From: an uncultured Oscillospiraceae bacterium
GTDB taxonomy: Bacteria; Bacillota; Clostridia; Oscillospirales; Oscillospiraceae
NCBI GenBank assembly: GCA_910578575.1
Contig: CAJTQP010000031.1
Location: forward strand, 1-27,451
DNA length: 27,451 bases
Reading direction: 5' to 3'
In this document: positions 6,731-15,142 of the stretch, in pieces
How the letters are laid out: the number at the start of each line of letters is the position of its first letter
Position numbering within the stretch: position 1 is the stretch's first letter
The notes under the pieces: generated by a model
Told to the model about the DNA's origin: nothing
Seen by the model: the letters and a program-made list of their open reading frames with translations, nothing else
The model's database searches: none
Made by a program: the position numbers and the translations under genes

Positions 6731-6755
6731 CGTTGGTTTCACAACAACCGCAGGC

Positions 6756-7982
6756 TCACACCTCCACGACTTCCTCCTCTTCTTCCTCTTCCACGAAGAA
6801 GTCGCTCTCGTCGTTGTAGGTGTCCTCCTTGGTGCCAAAGATGCCCAAGATGCCGCCGGTGATGCGGCCCAAGATCAGGCCCACCACCACGGTGGTCACC
6901 ACGGCCCCCACCTGGGCGCCTACGTTGTGGTTGATGCCGATGGCGAACAGGCCGCCCAGCAGGCCGGGCATACCGTGCAAGTTATGCACGCCGCAGGTGT
7001 CCGTGCCCCGGATGAGCTTGCAGATGCGGGGGGCGATCACGGCGAAGCCCAGGGTGCTCAGAGTGCCGGCGCAGATGCCAATGAACATGGAAAAACCGGG
7101 GCTGGCGGTGGAGCACACAGAGCCGATGCACACGCCGCCGGCCAGGGCCGCGTTGGCGATATCCTCCACCTCGATCTTCCCACGGATGAGCTTGGTGAAG
7201 ATGTAGGTGGCCAGGGTGGAACCGCACAGGGCCAGGACGGTGTTCAGAGCCGTCAGGTAGGTGCGCTCCGGGGAGGCCACGGAGCTGGTGAAGGAGGGCC
7301 AGAAGATCCACAACACCATGCTGCCCAACAGGCAGAACTCGTTGCTGACCTTGTTGGTCTTGGGGGCGGGCTTGTTCTTGAACTTCCGGTCCGTGGTGGC
7401 CACCACCCCCAGGCCGAAGTACGCGCCAAAGGCATGGATGGCCACAGAGCCGCCGGTGTCCAAAAAGCCCCGGAACACGCCGCTCTCCAGGAGCAGCCAC
7501 TCATTGAAGATATAGCCAATGGTGAACAAGATAGCCAGGATGAAATACTGGTCCATTTTCAGCCGCCCCAACACGGCCCCCATGCAGATCAGCAAGCTGG
7601 CCGCGGCGAACTCCGCAAAGAGGAAGCCGCTGATGTTCATCACCTCATACTCCCCAGGCAGGAAGCTCTTGGCCACCATATACACGGGGATGGCGATGCT
7701 CACCGCCAGGAAGGTGGCCGTCAGGGAGGAGAACTCATGGCCCCGGAGAAACACCATCAGGAAGCCAAAGCCCACCAGGAGCATGGCCAGGATGTGGATG
7801 CTCCTGGTATAGTTCACTGCGTCAAAAATGGTCTGGGTGGTGCCGTCCAAATTCTCCATGGGGGTGAGCCCCGCCATCCCGGTCTCCACGCCCTCGTTCA
7901 CGGACGGGAAAAAGCCCATGGACAGCGCGACGGTAATCAGGAGGAAGATAATGAGCAGCCCAACACTTTTGTTGGATTTCAT
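6756..7982 (-). CDS. Ammonium channel of the Rhesus (Rh) type
   Basis: A polytopic channel of 408 residues, about 11-12 helices, for NH3/NH4+ or a related small solute. Rh-type features dominate. After the first helix comes a loop and then RSIHILAMLLVGFGFLMVFL, close to the pattern in animal RhCG. The twin-histidine sites are IHAFGAYFGL in a DTGGS context (about residue 180) and VHNLHGMPG (about 325). The tail ends in a glutamate-rich run (FFVEEEEEEEVVEV), unlike typical AmtB tails. The ATG at 7982 is favoured by GAGAGGATC upstream. A further-upstream TTG lacks this spacing. No GlnB/GlnK gene is adjacent. Its promoter and leader hairpin are listed separately. Confidence 0.9.
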   Translation of the reverse strand: MKSNKSVGLLIIFLLITVALSMGFFPSVNEGVETGMAGLTPMENLDGTTQTIFDAVNYTRSIHILAMLLVGFGFLMVFLRGHEFSSLTATFLAVSIAIPVYMVAKSFLPGEYEVMNISGFLFAEFAAASLLICMGAVLGRLKMDQYFILAILFTIGYIFNEWLLLESGVFRGFLDTGGSVAIHAFGAYFGLGVVATTDRKFKNKPAPKTNKVSNEFCLLGSMVLWIFWPSFTSSVASPERTYLTALNTVLALCGSTLATYIFTKLIRGKIEVEDIANAALAGGVCIGSVCSTASPGFSMFIGICAGTLSTLGFAVIAPRICKLIRGTDTCGVHNLHGMPGLLGGLFAIGINHNVGAQVGAVVTTVVVGLILGRITGGILGIFGTKEDTYNDESDFFVEEEEEEEVVEV

Positions 7983-8017
7983 TGCGATACACGATCCTCT
8001 CTTATGTAGTCTCAACG

Positions 8018-8046
8018 AAAAAGGGACCGGGGCGATCCGGTCCCTT
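8018..8046 (-). terminator. Terminator hairpin in the leader of the ammonium channel gene
   Basis: A perfect 10-bp stem AAGGGACCGG/CCGGTCCCTT (8021-8030 with 8037-8046) is followed on the minus strand by a further TTT. It lies after the channel promoter and before its start codon, so it can act as an attenuator or as a roadblock for read-through from metH. Confidence 0.65.
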
Positions 8047-8057
8047 CTCCAGTATAG

Positions 8058-8101
8058 AGACTAACACCATTTATTTCCCTTGTCAACTATTTCAAGGGAA
8101 A
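8058..8101 (-). promoter_or_regulatory. Promoter of the ammonium channel gene with dyad over the -35 box
   Basis: TTGACA (8081-8086), 17 bases, TAGTCT (8058-8063) on the minus strand. A perfect 9-bp inverted repeat TTTCCCTTG/CAAGGGAAA (8074-8082 with 8093-8101) with a 10-base centre overlaps the -35 element, a strong candidate operator. Confidence 0.7.
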
Positions 8102-8125
8102 AAGCTGTGGGATTTCTTCTTTTTT

Positions 8126-10540
8126 TCACGTCTCCCCCAGGACTTCCTGGGCATAATGCACAGTTTCCATGGCGTCCTTGGCGTAGTGGTCTGCGTGGAT
8201 GCTCCGGGCATAGTCCCCGGTGATCACCGCGCCCCCCACCACCACCTTGCAGGGCAGCTGGGCCGCCCGTAATTGGCGGATGGTCTCCGCCATGTAAGGC
8301 GCGGTGGTGGTCATCAGGGCGGAGAGACCCACCAAGGGGATGCCGTGTTCCGTTGCCGCCGCCACAATGGCCTCCGGGGCCACGTCCTTCCCCAGGTCCA
8401 GGACCCGGAAGCGGTAGCTCTCCAGGAGCACCTTGACAATGTTCTTCCCGATGTCGTGGATGTCCCCCTTCACCGTGGCCAGGAGGATCTGCGGGGCGCC
8501 CCCGCTCTCCCCGGCGGGGAGGTAGTCCTTCAACACCTGGAAGGCCCCCTTGGCCGCCTCGGCGCTCATCAGCAGCTGGGGCAGGAACAGCGTCCCCTTT
8601 TCAAAGCCCTGGCCCACTTCATCCAAGGCGGGGACCAGCTCCCCGTTGATGATATCCAAAATCTCCCGGCCGCTCTCCGCCAAGGACCTGGCTTTGGCCG
8701 CCGCCTGCTCTTGCAGGCCCTTGCACACCGCCTGCCTCAGGCCTTCCCCAGCAGGGGCGTCTGAGGCGGCGGGTCCTTTGGTGGGTGCCGGGGCCGCCGT
8801 GGGGGCTACAGTGCCCTGAAAGGCGGTCATGTAGGTCTGGCAGTTTTCGTCCAGGCCCTGGAGGGCCCGGTAGCCGTGATAGGCCCCCAGCATGGCCTCG
8901 CTGAGGGGGTTGATGATGGCCCCGTCCAGCCCCGCCGTCAGGGCCTGGGTGAAGAAGCTCTGGTTCAACAGCTCCCGCCGGGGCAGGCCGAAGGACACAT
9001 TGGACACCCCCAGGGCAGTCTTGACCCCCAACTCCTTCTTGGCCCGGCGGAGGGTCTCCAAGGTCACCTGGGCGTTGTCCGCCCCGGCGCTGACGGGCAT
9101 GGTCAGCCCGTCCACCAACAGCTCCCGCCGGGGGATGCCCAGAGCTTCCGCCCGCTGAATGATCTTCTCGGCAATTTCCACCCGGCCCTGGGCTGTGGCG
9201 GGGATGCCGTTGTCGTCCAGGGTCAGGCACACCAGCCCACCCCCGTACTTTTTCACCAGGGGGAGGATGGCGTTTAAGCTCTCCTCCTTGCCGTTGACGG
9301 AGTTGATGAGGGGCTTGCCGTTGTACCGCCGCAGGGCCCGCTCCATAGCCACCGGGTCAGAGCTGTCCAGTTGCAGGGGCAGGCCGGTGACGGCCTGGAT
9401 GGCCTCCACCGTCTGGGTGAGCACCGCCGGCTCGTCCAGCCCCGGCAGCCCCACGTTTACGTCCAGGATGTGGGCCCCCGCCTCCTCCTGCTTTAGGGCC
9501 TCATTGAGGACGTAGCCGCTGTCCCCCTCCCGGAGGGCGGCCTGGAGCTTTTTCTTCCCCGTGGGGTTGATGCGCTCCCCGATGATCACCGGGTCCTTCC
9601 CGTCCAGGGCCACCGCCTGGCAGTAGGAGGAGATAAACAGGCTGTCCTTCTCCTCCACCTGGGGCAGGGGGATGGCCTGGGTGGCCTGGATGAGGGCCTG
9701 CAAATGCTCTGGGGTGGTGCCGCAGCAGCCCCCTAGCAGGGTGGCCATGGGGGCCAGCTGTGCCAGTTGCGCGGCAAAGGTCTCCGGGGGCAGGTCATAC
9801 ACCGCCTTGCCCTCCACGCTCCTGGGCAAGCCCGCGTTGGGCTGGAAGAACAGCGGGGTGGAGCTGTCCGCCCACAGGGCCTGGGCCACAGAGGTGAGCT
9901 CTTTGGGCCCCAGGCCGCAGTTCAGCCCGATGGCATCCACTCCCAAGCCCTCCAACAGGGCCACCGCCCCACGGGGGGAGCCCCCGGTGAGGAGCTTGCC
10001 GCTGCCGTCAAAAATCAGGCTGGCGAAGATGGGCAGGCTGCTGTTCTCCTTGGCCGCCACCACGGCAGCTTTCATCTCATAGAGGTCGCTGATGGTCTCG
10101 ATGAGGATGCAGTCCGCCCCCGCCGCTTGGGCCGCCCGGATGGGCTCCGCCAGGAGGGCCACGGCGTCCTCAAAGTCCAGGTCGCCGTAGGGCTTCAACA
10201 GCTTCCCCGTGGGGCCGATATCGGCGCAGACGTAGCCGTCAGAAACCCCCTCCGCCGCCATGGCGGCCCGGACGTTCTCCACCGCCGCCGTCATCACCTG
10301 GGCGGGGGTGAGGCCGTAGGGGGCCAGCTTGGGGGCGGTGGCCCCAAAGGTATTGGTGCTGATGAGATGGCAGCCTGCCCGAAGGTAGGCCCGGTGGACC
10401 CCCTGCACCGCCGCCGGGTTCTCCACGCTCCACACATCCGGCAGCAACCCCTCCGGCAACCCTGCCGCCTGGAGCATACTCCCCATGCCGCCGTCGAAAT
10501 AGAGGCGGCGGGTCTTCATTCCTTCCAATAGGGGCTTCAT
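8126..10540 (-). CDS. metH: Cobalamin-dependent methionine synthase, short form without reactivation domain
   Basis: 804 residues in MetH order. First is a homocysteine S-methyltransferase barrel (about 1-290) with zinc cysteines in GLNCG and GGCCGTTPEHL. Then a pterin-binding barrel (about 315-565; IIGERINPTGKKK, ILDVNVGLPG), an Ala/Pro-rich linker, and a cap plus B12 domain (about 590-804) with DIHDIGKNI, where the histidine near 695 is the lower cobalt ligand. It transfers methyl from methyltetrahydrofolate to homocysteine in the cytoplasm. The C-terminal AdoMet activation domain of the 1,200-residue enzyme is absent. A separate protein encoded 18 bases upstream appears to supply it. The ATG at 10540 follows AAAGGGGGG. 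An in-frame GTG six bases earlier is possible. Confidence 0.94.
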   Translation of the reverse strand: MKPLLEGMKTRRLYFDGGMGSMLQAAGLPEGLLPDVWSVENPAAVQGVHRAYLRAGCHLISTNTFGATAPKLAPYGLTPAQVMTAAVENVRAAMAAEGVSDGYVCADIGPTGKLLKPYGDLDFEDAVALLAEPIRAAQAAGADCILIETISDLYEMKAAVVAAKENSSLPIFASLIFDGSGKLLTGGSPRGAVALLEGLGVDAIGLNCGLGPKELTSVAQALWADSSTPLFFQPNAGLPRSVEGKAVYDLPPETFAAQLAQLAPMATLLGGCCGTTPEHLQALIQATQAIPLPQVEEKDSLFISSYCQAVALDGKDPVIIGERINPTGKKKLQAALREGDSGYVLNEALKQEEAGAHILDVNVGLPGLDEPAVLTQTVEAIQAVTGLPLQLDSSDPVAMERALRRYNGKPLINSVNGKEESLNAILPLVKKYGGGLVCLTLDDNGIPATAQGRVEIAEKIIQRAEALGIPRRELLVDGLTMPVSAGADNAQVTLETLRRAKKELGVKTALGVSNVSFGLPRRELLNQSFFTQALTAGLDGAIINPLSEAMLGAYHGYRALQGLDENCQTYMTAFQGTVAPTAAPAPTKGPAASDAPAGEGLRQAVCKGLQEQAAAKARSLAESGREILDIINGELVPALDEVGQGFEKGTLFLPQLLMSAEAAKGAFQVLKDYLPAGESGGAPQILLATVKGDIHDIGKNIVKVLLESYRFRVLDLGKDVAPEAIVAAATEHGIPLVGLSALMTTTAPYMAETIRQLRAAQLPCKVVVGGAVITGDYARSIHADHYAKDAMETVHYAQEVLGET

Positions 10541-10558
10541 GAGCACCCCCCTTTCTTC

Positions 10559-11173
10559 TCACGTTCCCGCCCGGAAGGGGCAGTCACTTTTGTTGCAGCG
10601 CATACACCTCTGGCCGCAGTGTTCCTCCGGCCGGTCACTGAGGCCCACCAGGGCGGTGACGGATTTCTCCGGGGCCAACATCCCCCCGGTGGTGAGGGTC
10701 AGTCCCAGGCGCCGGGGGGCGTCCAGGAAGCTGAGCACCTGTCGTTGGGCCTCCAAGGGCCAGTCCCCATAGCCGGGGCTGAAGGGGGCGGTCAAAAACA
10801 CCCCCGGTTCCAGCTCCGGCAGCAGGGCGGCGCAGTAGTCCGCGCACAGCGCGTCTAACCAGGTGGCGCACACCGCCTGGCCCACCGCCGCCTTGGCCAT
10901 GTTCTGGGCCCCCCAGCGGCGCAGGAGACGGTCCGCCTCCGCCCCCAGGGTGACAGCGTAGAGGATGGCCTCCTGGCAGTGGCGCAGGTGGTGGTCCAGG
11001 TCCCGGCTCTGTCCGGCGAAAAGAGAACGGGACAGCCGCCGCCCCAGGCTCCGGGGGGTGACTGCCGCCGTCAACTCTGCCTCGCACTGTTGGGCATAGT
11101 GCACCACCTGCGCCGGGAGGGGGGCGGTGCCATAGCCCAGATAGCGGGCAATCTCCCGCTGGGAAAGGCTCAC
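10559..11173 (-). CDS. Free-standing methionine synthase activation protein with Cys-rich tail
   Basis: A 204-residue protein resembling the AdoMet-binding reactivation domain of MetH. The key motif is FSPGYGDWPLEAQRQVL (about 130-146), which holds the residues that bind S-adenosylmethionine in the full-length enzyme. It would remethylate cob(II)alamin-inactivated MetH using SAM and an electron donor. The last 20 residues contain CGQRCMRCNKSDCPFR (C-x3-C-x2-C-x4-C), absent from the E. coli domain and able in principle to hold an iron-sulfur cluster or zinc. The GTG start overlaps the metF stop by four bases (GTGA), and metH follows closely, so the three are translated as a unit. Confidence 0.85.
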   Translation of the reverse strand: MSLSQREIARYLGYGTAPLPAQVVHYAQQCEAELTAAVTPRSLGRRLSRSLFAGQSRDLDHHLRHCQEAILYAVTLGAEADRLLRRWGAQNMAKAAVGQAVCATWLDALCADYCAALLPELEPGVFLTAPFSPGYGDWPLEAQRQVLSFLDAPRRLGLTLTTGGMLAPEKSVTALVGLSDRPEEHCGQRCMRCNKSDCPFRAGT

Positions 11174-12036
11174 CGCCCCAGCACCTTGGCCAGGTGCTCA
11201 TTCAGGGGGGCAGCCACGTCGGGCTTGTTCATCACATACACGTGGATGCCCTGGACCCCATTGGCCACCAGGTCCACGATCTGTTCGGCGGCATACACCA
11301 CCCCCGCCTGCCTCATGGCGTCGGGGCGCTCCCGGAACTTGTCCAAAATCATCCGGAAGCGGTAGGGCAAGGTGGTGCCGGACAGCCGCAGGATGCGCTG
11401 GATCTGGGCGGCGTTGGTGACCGGCATCACCCCCGCCAGCACCGGCACGGTGATCCCCAGGGCGCGGGCCCGGTAGAGGAAGCTATACAGGGCGCTGTTG
11501 TCAAAAAACATCTGGGTGGTGAGGAAGTCCACCCCACGGTCCACCTTCTCCTTCAAGTGGAGCAGGTCCTCCCCCTGGCTGTGGCACTCCACGTGCCCCT
11601 CCGGGTAGCAGGCCGCCCCGATGGTAAAGCCCCCAAAGGCCCGGATATCCTCCACCAGGGAGGCGGCATAGCGGTAGTCCCTGGGGGCGGCGGGGTCGTA
11701 GTTCTCCGGGTAATCCCCCCGAAGGGCCAGGATGTTTTCGATCCCCGCCCCCCGGAGCTTTTCCAGCTCCTGCTGGATCCGTACCCGGTCCGAAGACACG
11801 CAGGTCAGGTGGGCCAGGGCCGGGACCCCCTGTCCCTGGACGATCTCCGCGATCTGGGCGGTGTAGTCAGAGGTGCCGCCCCCGGCGCCGTAGGTGACGC
11901 TCATGAAGTCGGGCTTCAACTGGGCGATGCGCTCCACAGCGCTGCGCACCGAGCCGAAGTCCCCGTCCTTCTTGGGGGGGAACACCTCGAAGGAGAGGGT
12001 GACCTCCTTCTCCTTCCATAGGGTATCAAGTCTCAT
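11170..12036 (-). CDS. metF: 5,10-methylenetetrahydrofolate reductase
   Basis: A 288-residue FAD-dependent reductase making the 5-methyltetrahydrofolate that MetH uses. Typical MetF stretches are LSFEVFPPKKDGDFGSV at the N-terminus (with the catalytic glutamate), FMSVTYGAGGG, LAHLTCVSSDR, NILALRGDYP and the substrate loop TTQMFFDN. Length is normal for bacterial MetF. The ATG at 12036 lies inside the end of the upstream membrane-protein gene and has a GGAGG site seven bases away, so its translation is probably coupled to that gene. It is followed by the activation protein and metH, and no MetV partner is visible. Confidence 0.95.
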   Translation of the reverse strand: MRLDTLWKEKEVTLSFEVFPPKKDGDFGSVRSAVERIAQLKPDFMSVTYGAGGGTSDYTAQIAEIVQGQGVPALAHLTCVSSDRVRIQQELEKLRGAGIENILALRGDYPENYDPAAPRDYRYAASLVEDIRAFGGFTIGAACYPEGHVECHSQGEDLLHLKEKVDRGVDFLTTQMFFDNSALYSFLYRARALGITVPVLAGVMPVTNAAQIQRILRLSGTTLPYRFRMILDKFRERPDAMRQAGVVYAAEQIVDLVANGVQGIHVYVMNKPDVAAPLNEHLAKVLGR

Positions 12037-13585
12037 GGTTTGCCTCCACGTTCCCTTGCGCCCGCTGCTCCCGGACCGCCAGCCGGGCCGCCGCCAGAAG
12101 CAGGGCGCAGACGAACCAGAAGATCAGCATCACGCGGGGATAGCTCCAGGGGAAGTCCGCAATGCCGGACACCATCACCCCCAGCACCCCGGCGCTGGCC
12201 CCGATGATGGCCATGCGGCAGGTACTGCCTGCCTGGGCCAGGGCCCGGATCCCCTTCTTGACGCTCCAGAGGATGCCCCCCACAAAGGCGATCAGGGCCA
12301 CGATGCCCATCTCGCACCAGACTTGCAGGTAGATGTTGTGGCAGTGGACGAAGCGGTCATAGCCCTTGAAGAGCTGCAAGTCCGCCACGGCCTCCCGGAG
12401 GGCGTCTACCCCCAGGCCGCAGCCCACGATGGGGTGGAGCTTGATATAGTCGATGGCCGCCTGGTACACGGGGAAGCGGCTGCTGATGGCGGTGTCCGAG
12501 GTGTTGAAAATGGACAGGGCCCGGTTGAGGATGGTTTCCGGCAGGAAGGACACCCCCACCGCCGCCACCACGATGGCCACGGGGACCAGCTTGCGCTTCC
12601 ACAATAGCAGGAACACAAATATAGCCACCAGCAGGCCCACCCAGTTGGCACGGGAGTAGGTCATCAGCAAGGTCATCAGCCCTGCCGCCGCGCTGAAACA
12701 GCCCAAAAAGCGGCCCAGCCAGCCGGGGCAGGAGAGCATATAGCCCACCGCCACGGGGATCAGCAGCAGCAGCACGGAGCCGAAGGCGTTGGGGTTATCA
12801 TAGAAGCCAAAGACCCGGCCGGGCATCCCGGCGTTGGCGGTCTGGTCCACGATCATGGCGTCCACCGCCACCCCCTGGATGCGCTGGACGATGCCCCCCA
12901 GGGCCATCACCAGCAGGGCCAGGGAGGCCGCCCCCATGAGCCGTTGGAGCTGCTCCCGCCGCTCCACCACGCTGACCACGATCACCACGCAAAAGATACA
13001 GGTGAGGTAGTAGAGCAGGAAGCGGGTGGAGAGGGCCCGGTAAGAGGACAGGGCCCAGGACACGGGGACCAGGCAGAAGAAGGCCATCAGCCAGGGGCCC
13101 AGGGAGGTCAAGTCGATGCGCCAATCCGGGCGGCGCATCCCGGTGAAGAAGAGCAGAAGGGTACACAGCAGCAGGATGGCAAAGCTATAGCCGTTGCTCC
13201 ACTTCTCATAGGGGATGACCATAATGGCCAGCATCACCCAGCCCAGCAGGAAGGACTCCTGCTCTGCAATGGAGATGCCCAGGTCTGCGAAGAAGCTGCC
13301 CTCCATGGGGCCCTTCAGCTTTCGGTACAGGAATTGCAAAAAGCGCACGGGGAGGTTCACCAGGGCGGTGAGGAGGCGGCACAAAACGCTCTCCTCCCAG
13401 GCGTGGGAGAGGGTGCCCTCCCGGCGCAGGAAGGCCACCACCGCGCTGCTTTGGCTCCAGCGGCGGCAGGCGGCGGTGAAGGTGCGCAGGAGCTTTGCCA
13501 CGCAGCTTGCGTCATAAGCCCGGCACAGGGCCAGCCATAGGGGGGTGAGCCAGGTGCATAGGACGCTGGTTTTTACGATTTCCAC
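12026..13585 (-). CDS. O-antigen ligase/polymerase-like membrane protein
   Basis: A membrane protein of 519 residues with a soluble N-terminal stretch of about 110 residues and roughly ten to twelve helices. The large loop near residues 370-440 has SSRFPVYQAAIDYIKLHPI, GCGLGVDALRE and HCHNIYLQVWCEMG, the pattern of the Wzy_C (O-antigen ligase) family. Such proteins join or polymerise lipid-linked glycans at the outer face of the membrane, but the substrate here is unknown. The GTG at 13585 with AAAAGGA upstream is chosen. Longer in-frame extension only translates the family A repeat. It lies between metK and metF and overlaps the metF start by 11 bases, an unexpected partner for methionine genes. 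Confidence 0.83.
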   Translation of the reverse strand: MEIVKTSVLCTWLTPLWLALCRAYDASCVAKLLRTFTAACRRWSQSSAVVAFLRREGTLSHAWEESVLCRLLTALVNLPVRFLQFLYRKLKGPMEGSFFADLGISIAEQESFLLGWVMLAIMVIPYEKWSNGYSFAILLLCTLLLFFTGMRRPDWRIDLTSLGPWLMAFFCLVPVSWALSSYRALSTRFLLYYLTCIFCVVIVVSVVERREQLQRLMGAASLALLVMALGGIVQRIQGVAVDAMIVDQTANAGMPGRVFGFYDNPNAFGSVLLLLIPVAVGYMLSCPGWLGRFLGCFSAAAGLMTLLMTYSRANWVGLLVAIFVFLLLWKRKLVPVAIVVAAVGVSFLPETILNRALSIFNTSDTAISSRFPVYQAAIDYIKLHPIVGCGLGVDALREAVADLQLFKGYDRFVHCHNIYLQVWCEMGIVALIAFVGGILWSVKKGIRALAQAGSTCRMAIIGASAGVLGVMVSGIADFPWSYPRVMLIFWFVCALLLAAARLAVREQRAQGNVEANHET

Positions 13586-13620
13586 GGCATCACAATCCTT
13601 TTCTCTTTTATATGGGGCCT

Positions 13621-13748
13621 CGTTCCTGCGGAACATCGGCGTTGCGGGCTCTGCCCGGCCCCGGCAGGGGCGCTGCCCCTGCACCCTGCCAGAGGCTCTG
13701 CCTCTGGACTCCGCCACCTTTTGAAAAAGGTGGACGAAAACTTTAATC
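13621..13748 (-). repeat. Dispersed intergenic repeat, family A, copy 2 (compact)
   Basis: Read on the minus strand it begins with the 27-base block shared with copy 1 (13722-13748), then hairpins CCACCTTTT/AAAAGGTGG, CCAGAGGC/GCCTCTGG, GCAGGGGC/GCCCCTGC, CGGGC/GCCCG and GTTCC/GGAAC. It starts six bases after the metK stop and separates metK from the O-antigen-ligase-like gene. It may act as an RNA terminator or processing region, but no U tract follows the stems. Confidence 0.8.
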
Positions 13749-13754
13749 TTTGCT

Positions 13755-14936
13755 TTACTTACAGGCGGCTTTCAACTGCTCCACCCGGTCGGGTTTCTCC
13801 CAGGCCACCCCTAGGTCCTCCCGGCCCATGTGGCCGTAGGCCGCCAGCTTGTGGTAGATGGGCTGTTGCAGCCCTAGGTCCCGGATGATGGCGGTGGGAC
13901 GCAGGTCGAAGGTCTTGCGCACAGCCTCCTCCAGGACGCTGTCCGACACGGTGCCGGTGCCGAAGGTGTCCACCAGGATGGACACGGGCTGTGCCACGCC
14001 GATGGCGTAGGCCAGCTGGATCTGGCAGCGCTTGGCCAGGCCGGCGGCCACCACGGTCTTTGCCACCCAGCGGGCGGCGTAGGCGGCGGAGCGGTCCACC
14101 TTGGTGGGGTCCTTGCCGGAGAAGGCGCCGCCGCCGTGGGGAGCGCTGCCGCCGTAGGTGTCCACGATGATCTTCCGGCCGGTGAGGCCGGTGTCCCCCT
14201 GGGGCCCGCCGATGACGAAGCGGCCGGTGGGGTTGACATAGATCTTGGTCTCTTTGTCCATGAGGTTGGCGGGGACGGTGGGACGGATCACCAGCTCGAT
14301 CATGTCCCGGCGGATTTTGTCCAGCTGCACGTCGGGGCTGTGCTGGGTGGAGAGGACCACGGTGTCCACCCGGACGGGCTGGTTGTGCTCGTCGTACTCT
14401 ACTGTCACCTGGGTCTTGCCGTCGGGGCGCAGGTAGGGGGCATCCCCATTTTTGCGCACCTGGGCCAGGCGCTTGGCCATCTTATGGGCCAGGGAGATGG
14501 CCAGGGGCATCAGCTCCGGGGTCTCGTCGCAGGCGTAGCCGAACATCATGCCCTGGTCTCCGGCGCCGTTGTCCAGGGCGTCCCCGCCCTCTTCCTTGGC
14601 CTCTAGGGATTTGTCCACTCCCAGGGCGATGTCCGCGCTCTGCTCGTCGATGTTGACGATGATGCCGCAGGTGTCGCAGTCGAAGCCGTACTTGGCCCGG
14701 TCGTAGCCGATCTCCCGGATGGTCTCACGGGCAACCTTGGCGAAGTCCACGAAGCAAGTGGTGCTGATCTCCCCCATGATGTGGATGAGGCCGGTGGACG
14801 CGGTGGTCTCGCAGGCCACTCTGCCCAGGGGGTCCTGGGCCAGGATGGCGTCCAGGATGGCGTCGGAGACCTGGTCGCAAATTTTATCGGGATGTCCCTC
14901 TGTCACCGACTCAGAGGTAAAAAAACGATGGCTCAT
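13755..14936 (-). CDS. metK: S-adenosylmethionine synthetase
   Basis: A 393-residue enzyme joining methionine and ATP to form SAM. Motifs are FTSESVTEGHPDK at the N-terminus, GAGDQGMMFGYA near residue 125, and the phosphate-binding GGGAFSGKDPTKVDRSAAY near 270. Length and order match bacterial MetK throughout. The ATG at 14936 follows GTAGGAGG. No SAM aptamer or clear promoter is seen between it and ahcY, so it probably shares the riboswitch-controlled transcript that starts upstream of ahcY, with a family B repeat in between. Confidence 0.97.
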   Translation of the reverse strand: MSHRFFTSESVTEGHPDKICDQVSDAILDAILAQDPLGRVACETTASTGLIHIMGEISTTCFVDFAKVARETIREIGYDRAKYGFDCDTCGIIVNIDEQSADIALGVDKSLEAKEEGGDALDNGAGDQGMMFGYACDETPELMPLAISLAHKMAKRLAQVRKNGDAPYLRPDGKTQVTVEYDEHNQPVRVDTVVLSTQHSPDVQLDKIRRDMIELVIRPTVPANLMDKETKIYVNPTGRFVIGGPQGDTGLTGRKIIVDTYGGSAPHGGGAFSGKDPTKVDRSAAYAARWVAKTVVAAGLAKRCQIQLAYAIGVAQPVSILVDTFGTGTVSDSVLEEAVRKTFDLRPTAIIRDLGLQQPIYHKLAAYGHMGREDLGVAWEKPDRVEQLKAACK

Positions 14937-14988
14937 GATGGTATCCTCCTACTTGATATTACGAATTATGTACGGGTTTACTGTTTGT

Positions 14989-15141
14989 CTCGCAGAGTTC
15001 ACGCCCGCAGGTGTGAAAAAATTTCAATTTGTTTTTTGGGTGGCTTTGCCGCCGAAAAAACACTGCTCGGCCTGCAAGTGCCGCCTCCGGCGGCGCGCAG
15101 TCAGGCCGCATCCCCCGCCAAAAATGCTTGCATTTTTGGCG
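14989..15141. repeat. Dispersed intergenic repeat, family B, copy 1
   Basis: About 150 bases, near-identical over 15031-15116 to 16480-16566 and in the same orientation. Visible structure: GGTGGC/GCCGCC, a nested stem GGCCTG/CAGGCC (15069-15074 with 15102-15107) enclosing GCCGCC/GGCGGC, and a perfect 11-bp stem GCCAAAAATGC/GCATTTTTGGC (15117-15140) that ends two bases from the ahcY stop codon. The last hairpin could stabilise or end the ahcY message. Confidence 0.85.
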
Positions 15142-15142
15142 T

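Noticed and set aside
6382..6819. 146-codon plus-strand frame in the gene-poor stretch
   Set aside because: It crosses the terminator and the end of the channel gene, lacks a ribosome site and has a low-complexity product.
10540..10559. Cobalamin or SAM riboswitch in front of metH
   Set aside because: Only 18 bases separate it from the activation gene, and no aptamer motif is present.
13586..13717. N-terminal extension of the O-antigen-ligase-like protein
   Set aside because: The extra residues translate the family A repeat. A GTG with a good ribosome site lies at 13585.
14937..15142. Second SAM riboswitch directly before metK
   Set aside because: The gap holds the family B repeat and a ribosome site. 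No S-box signature was found.
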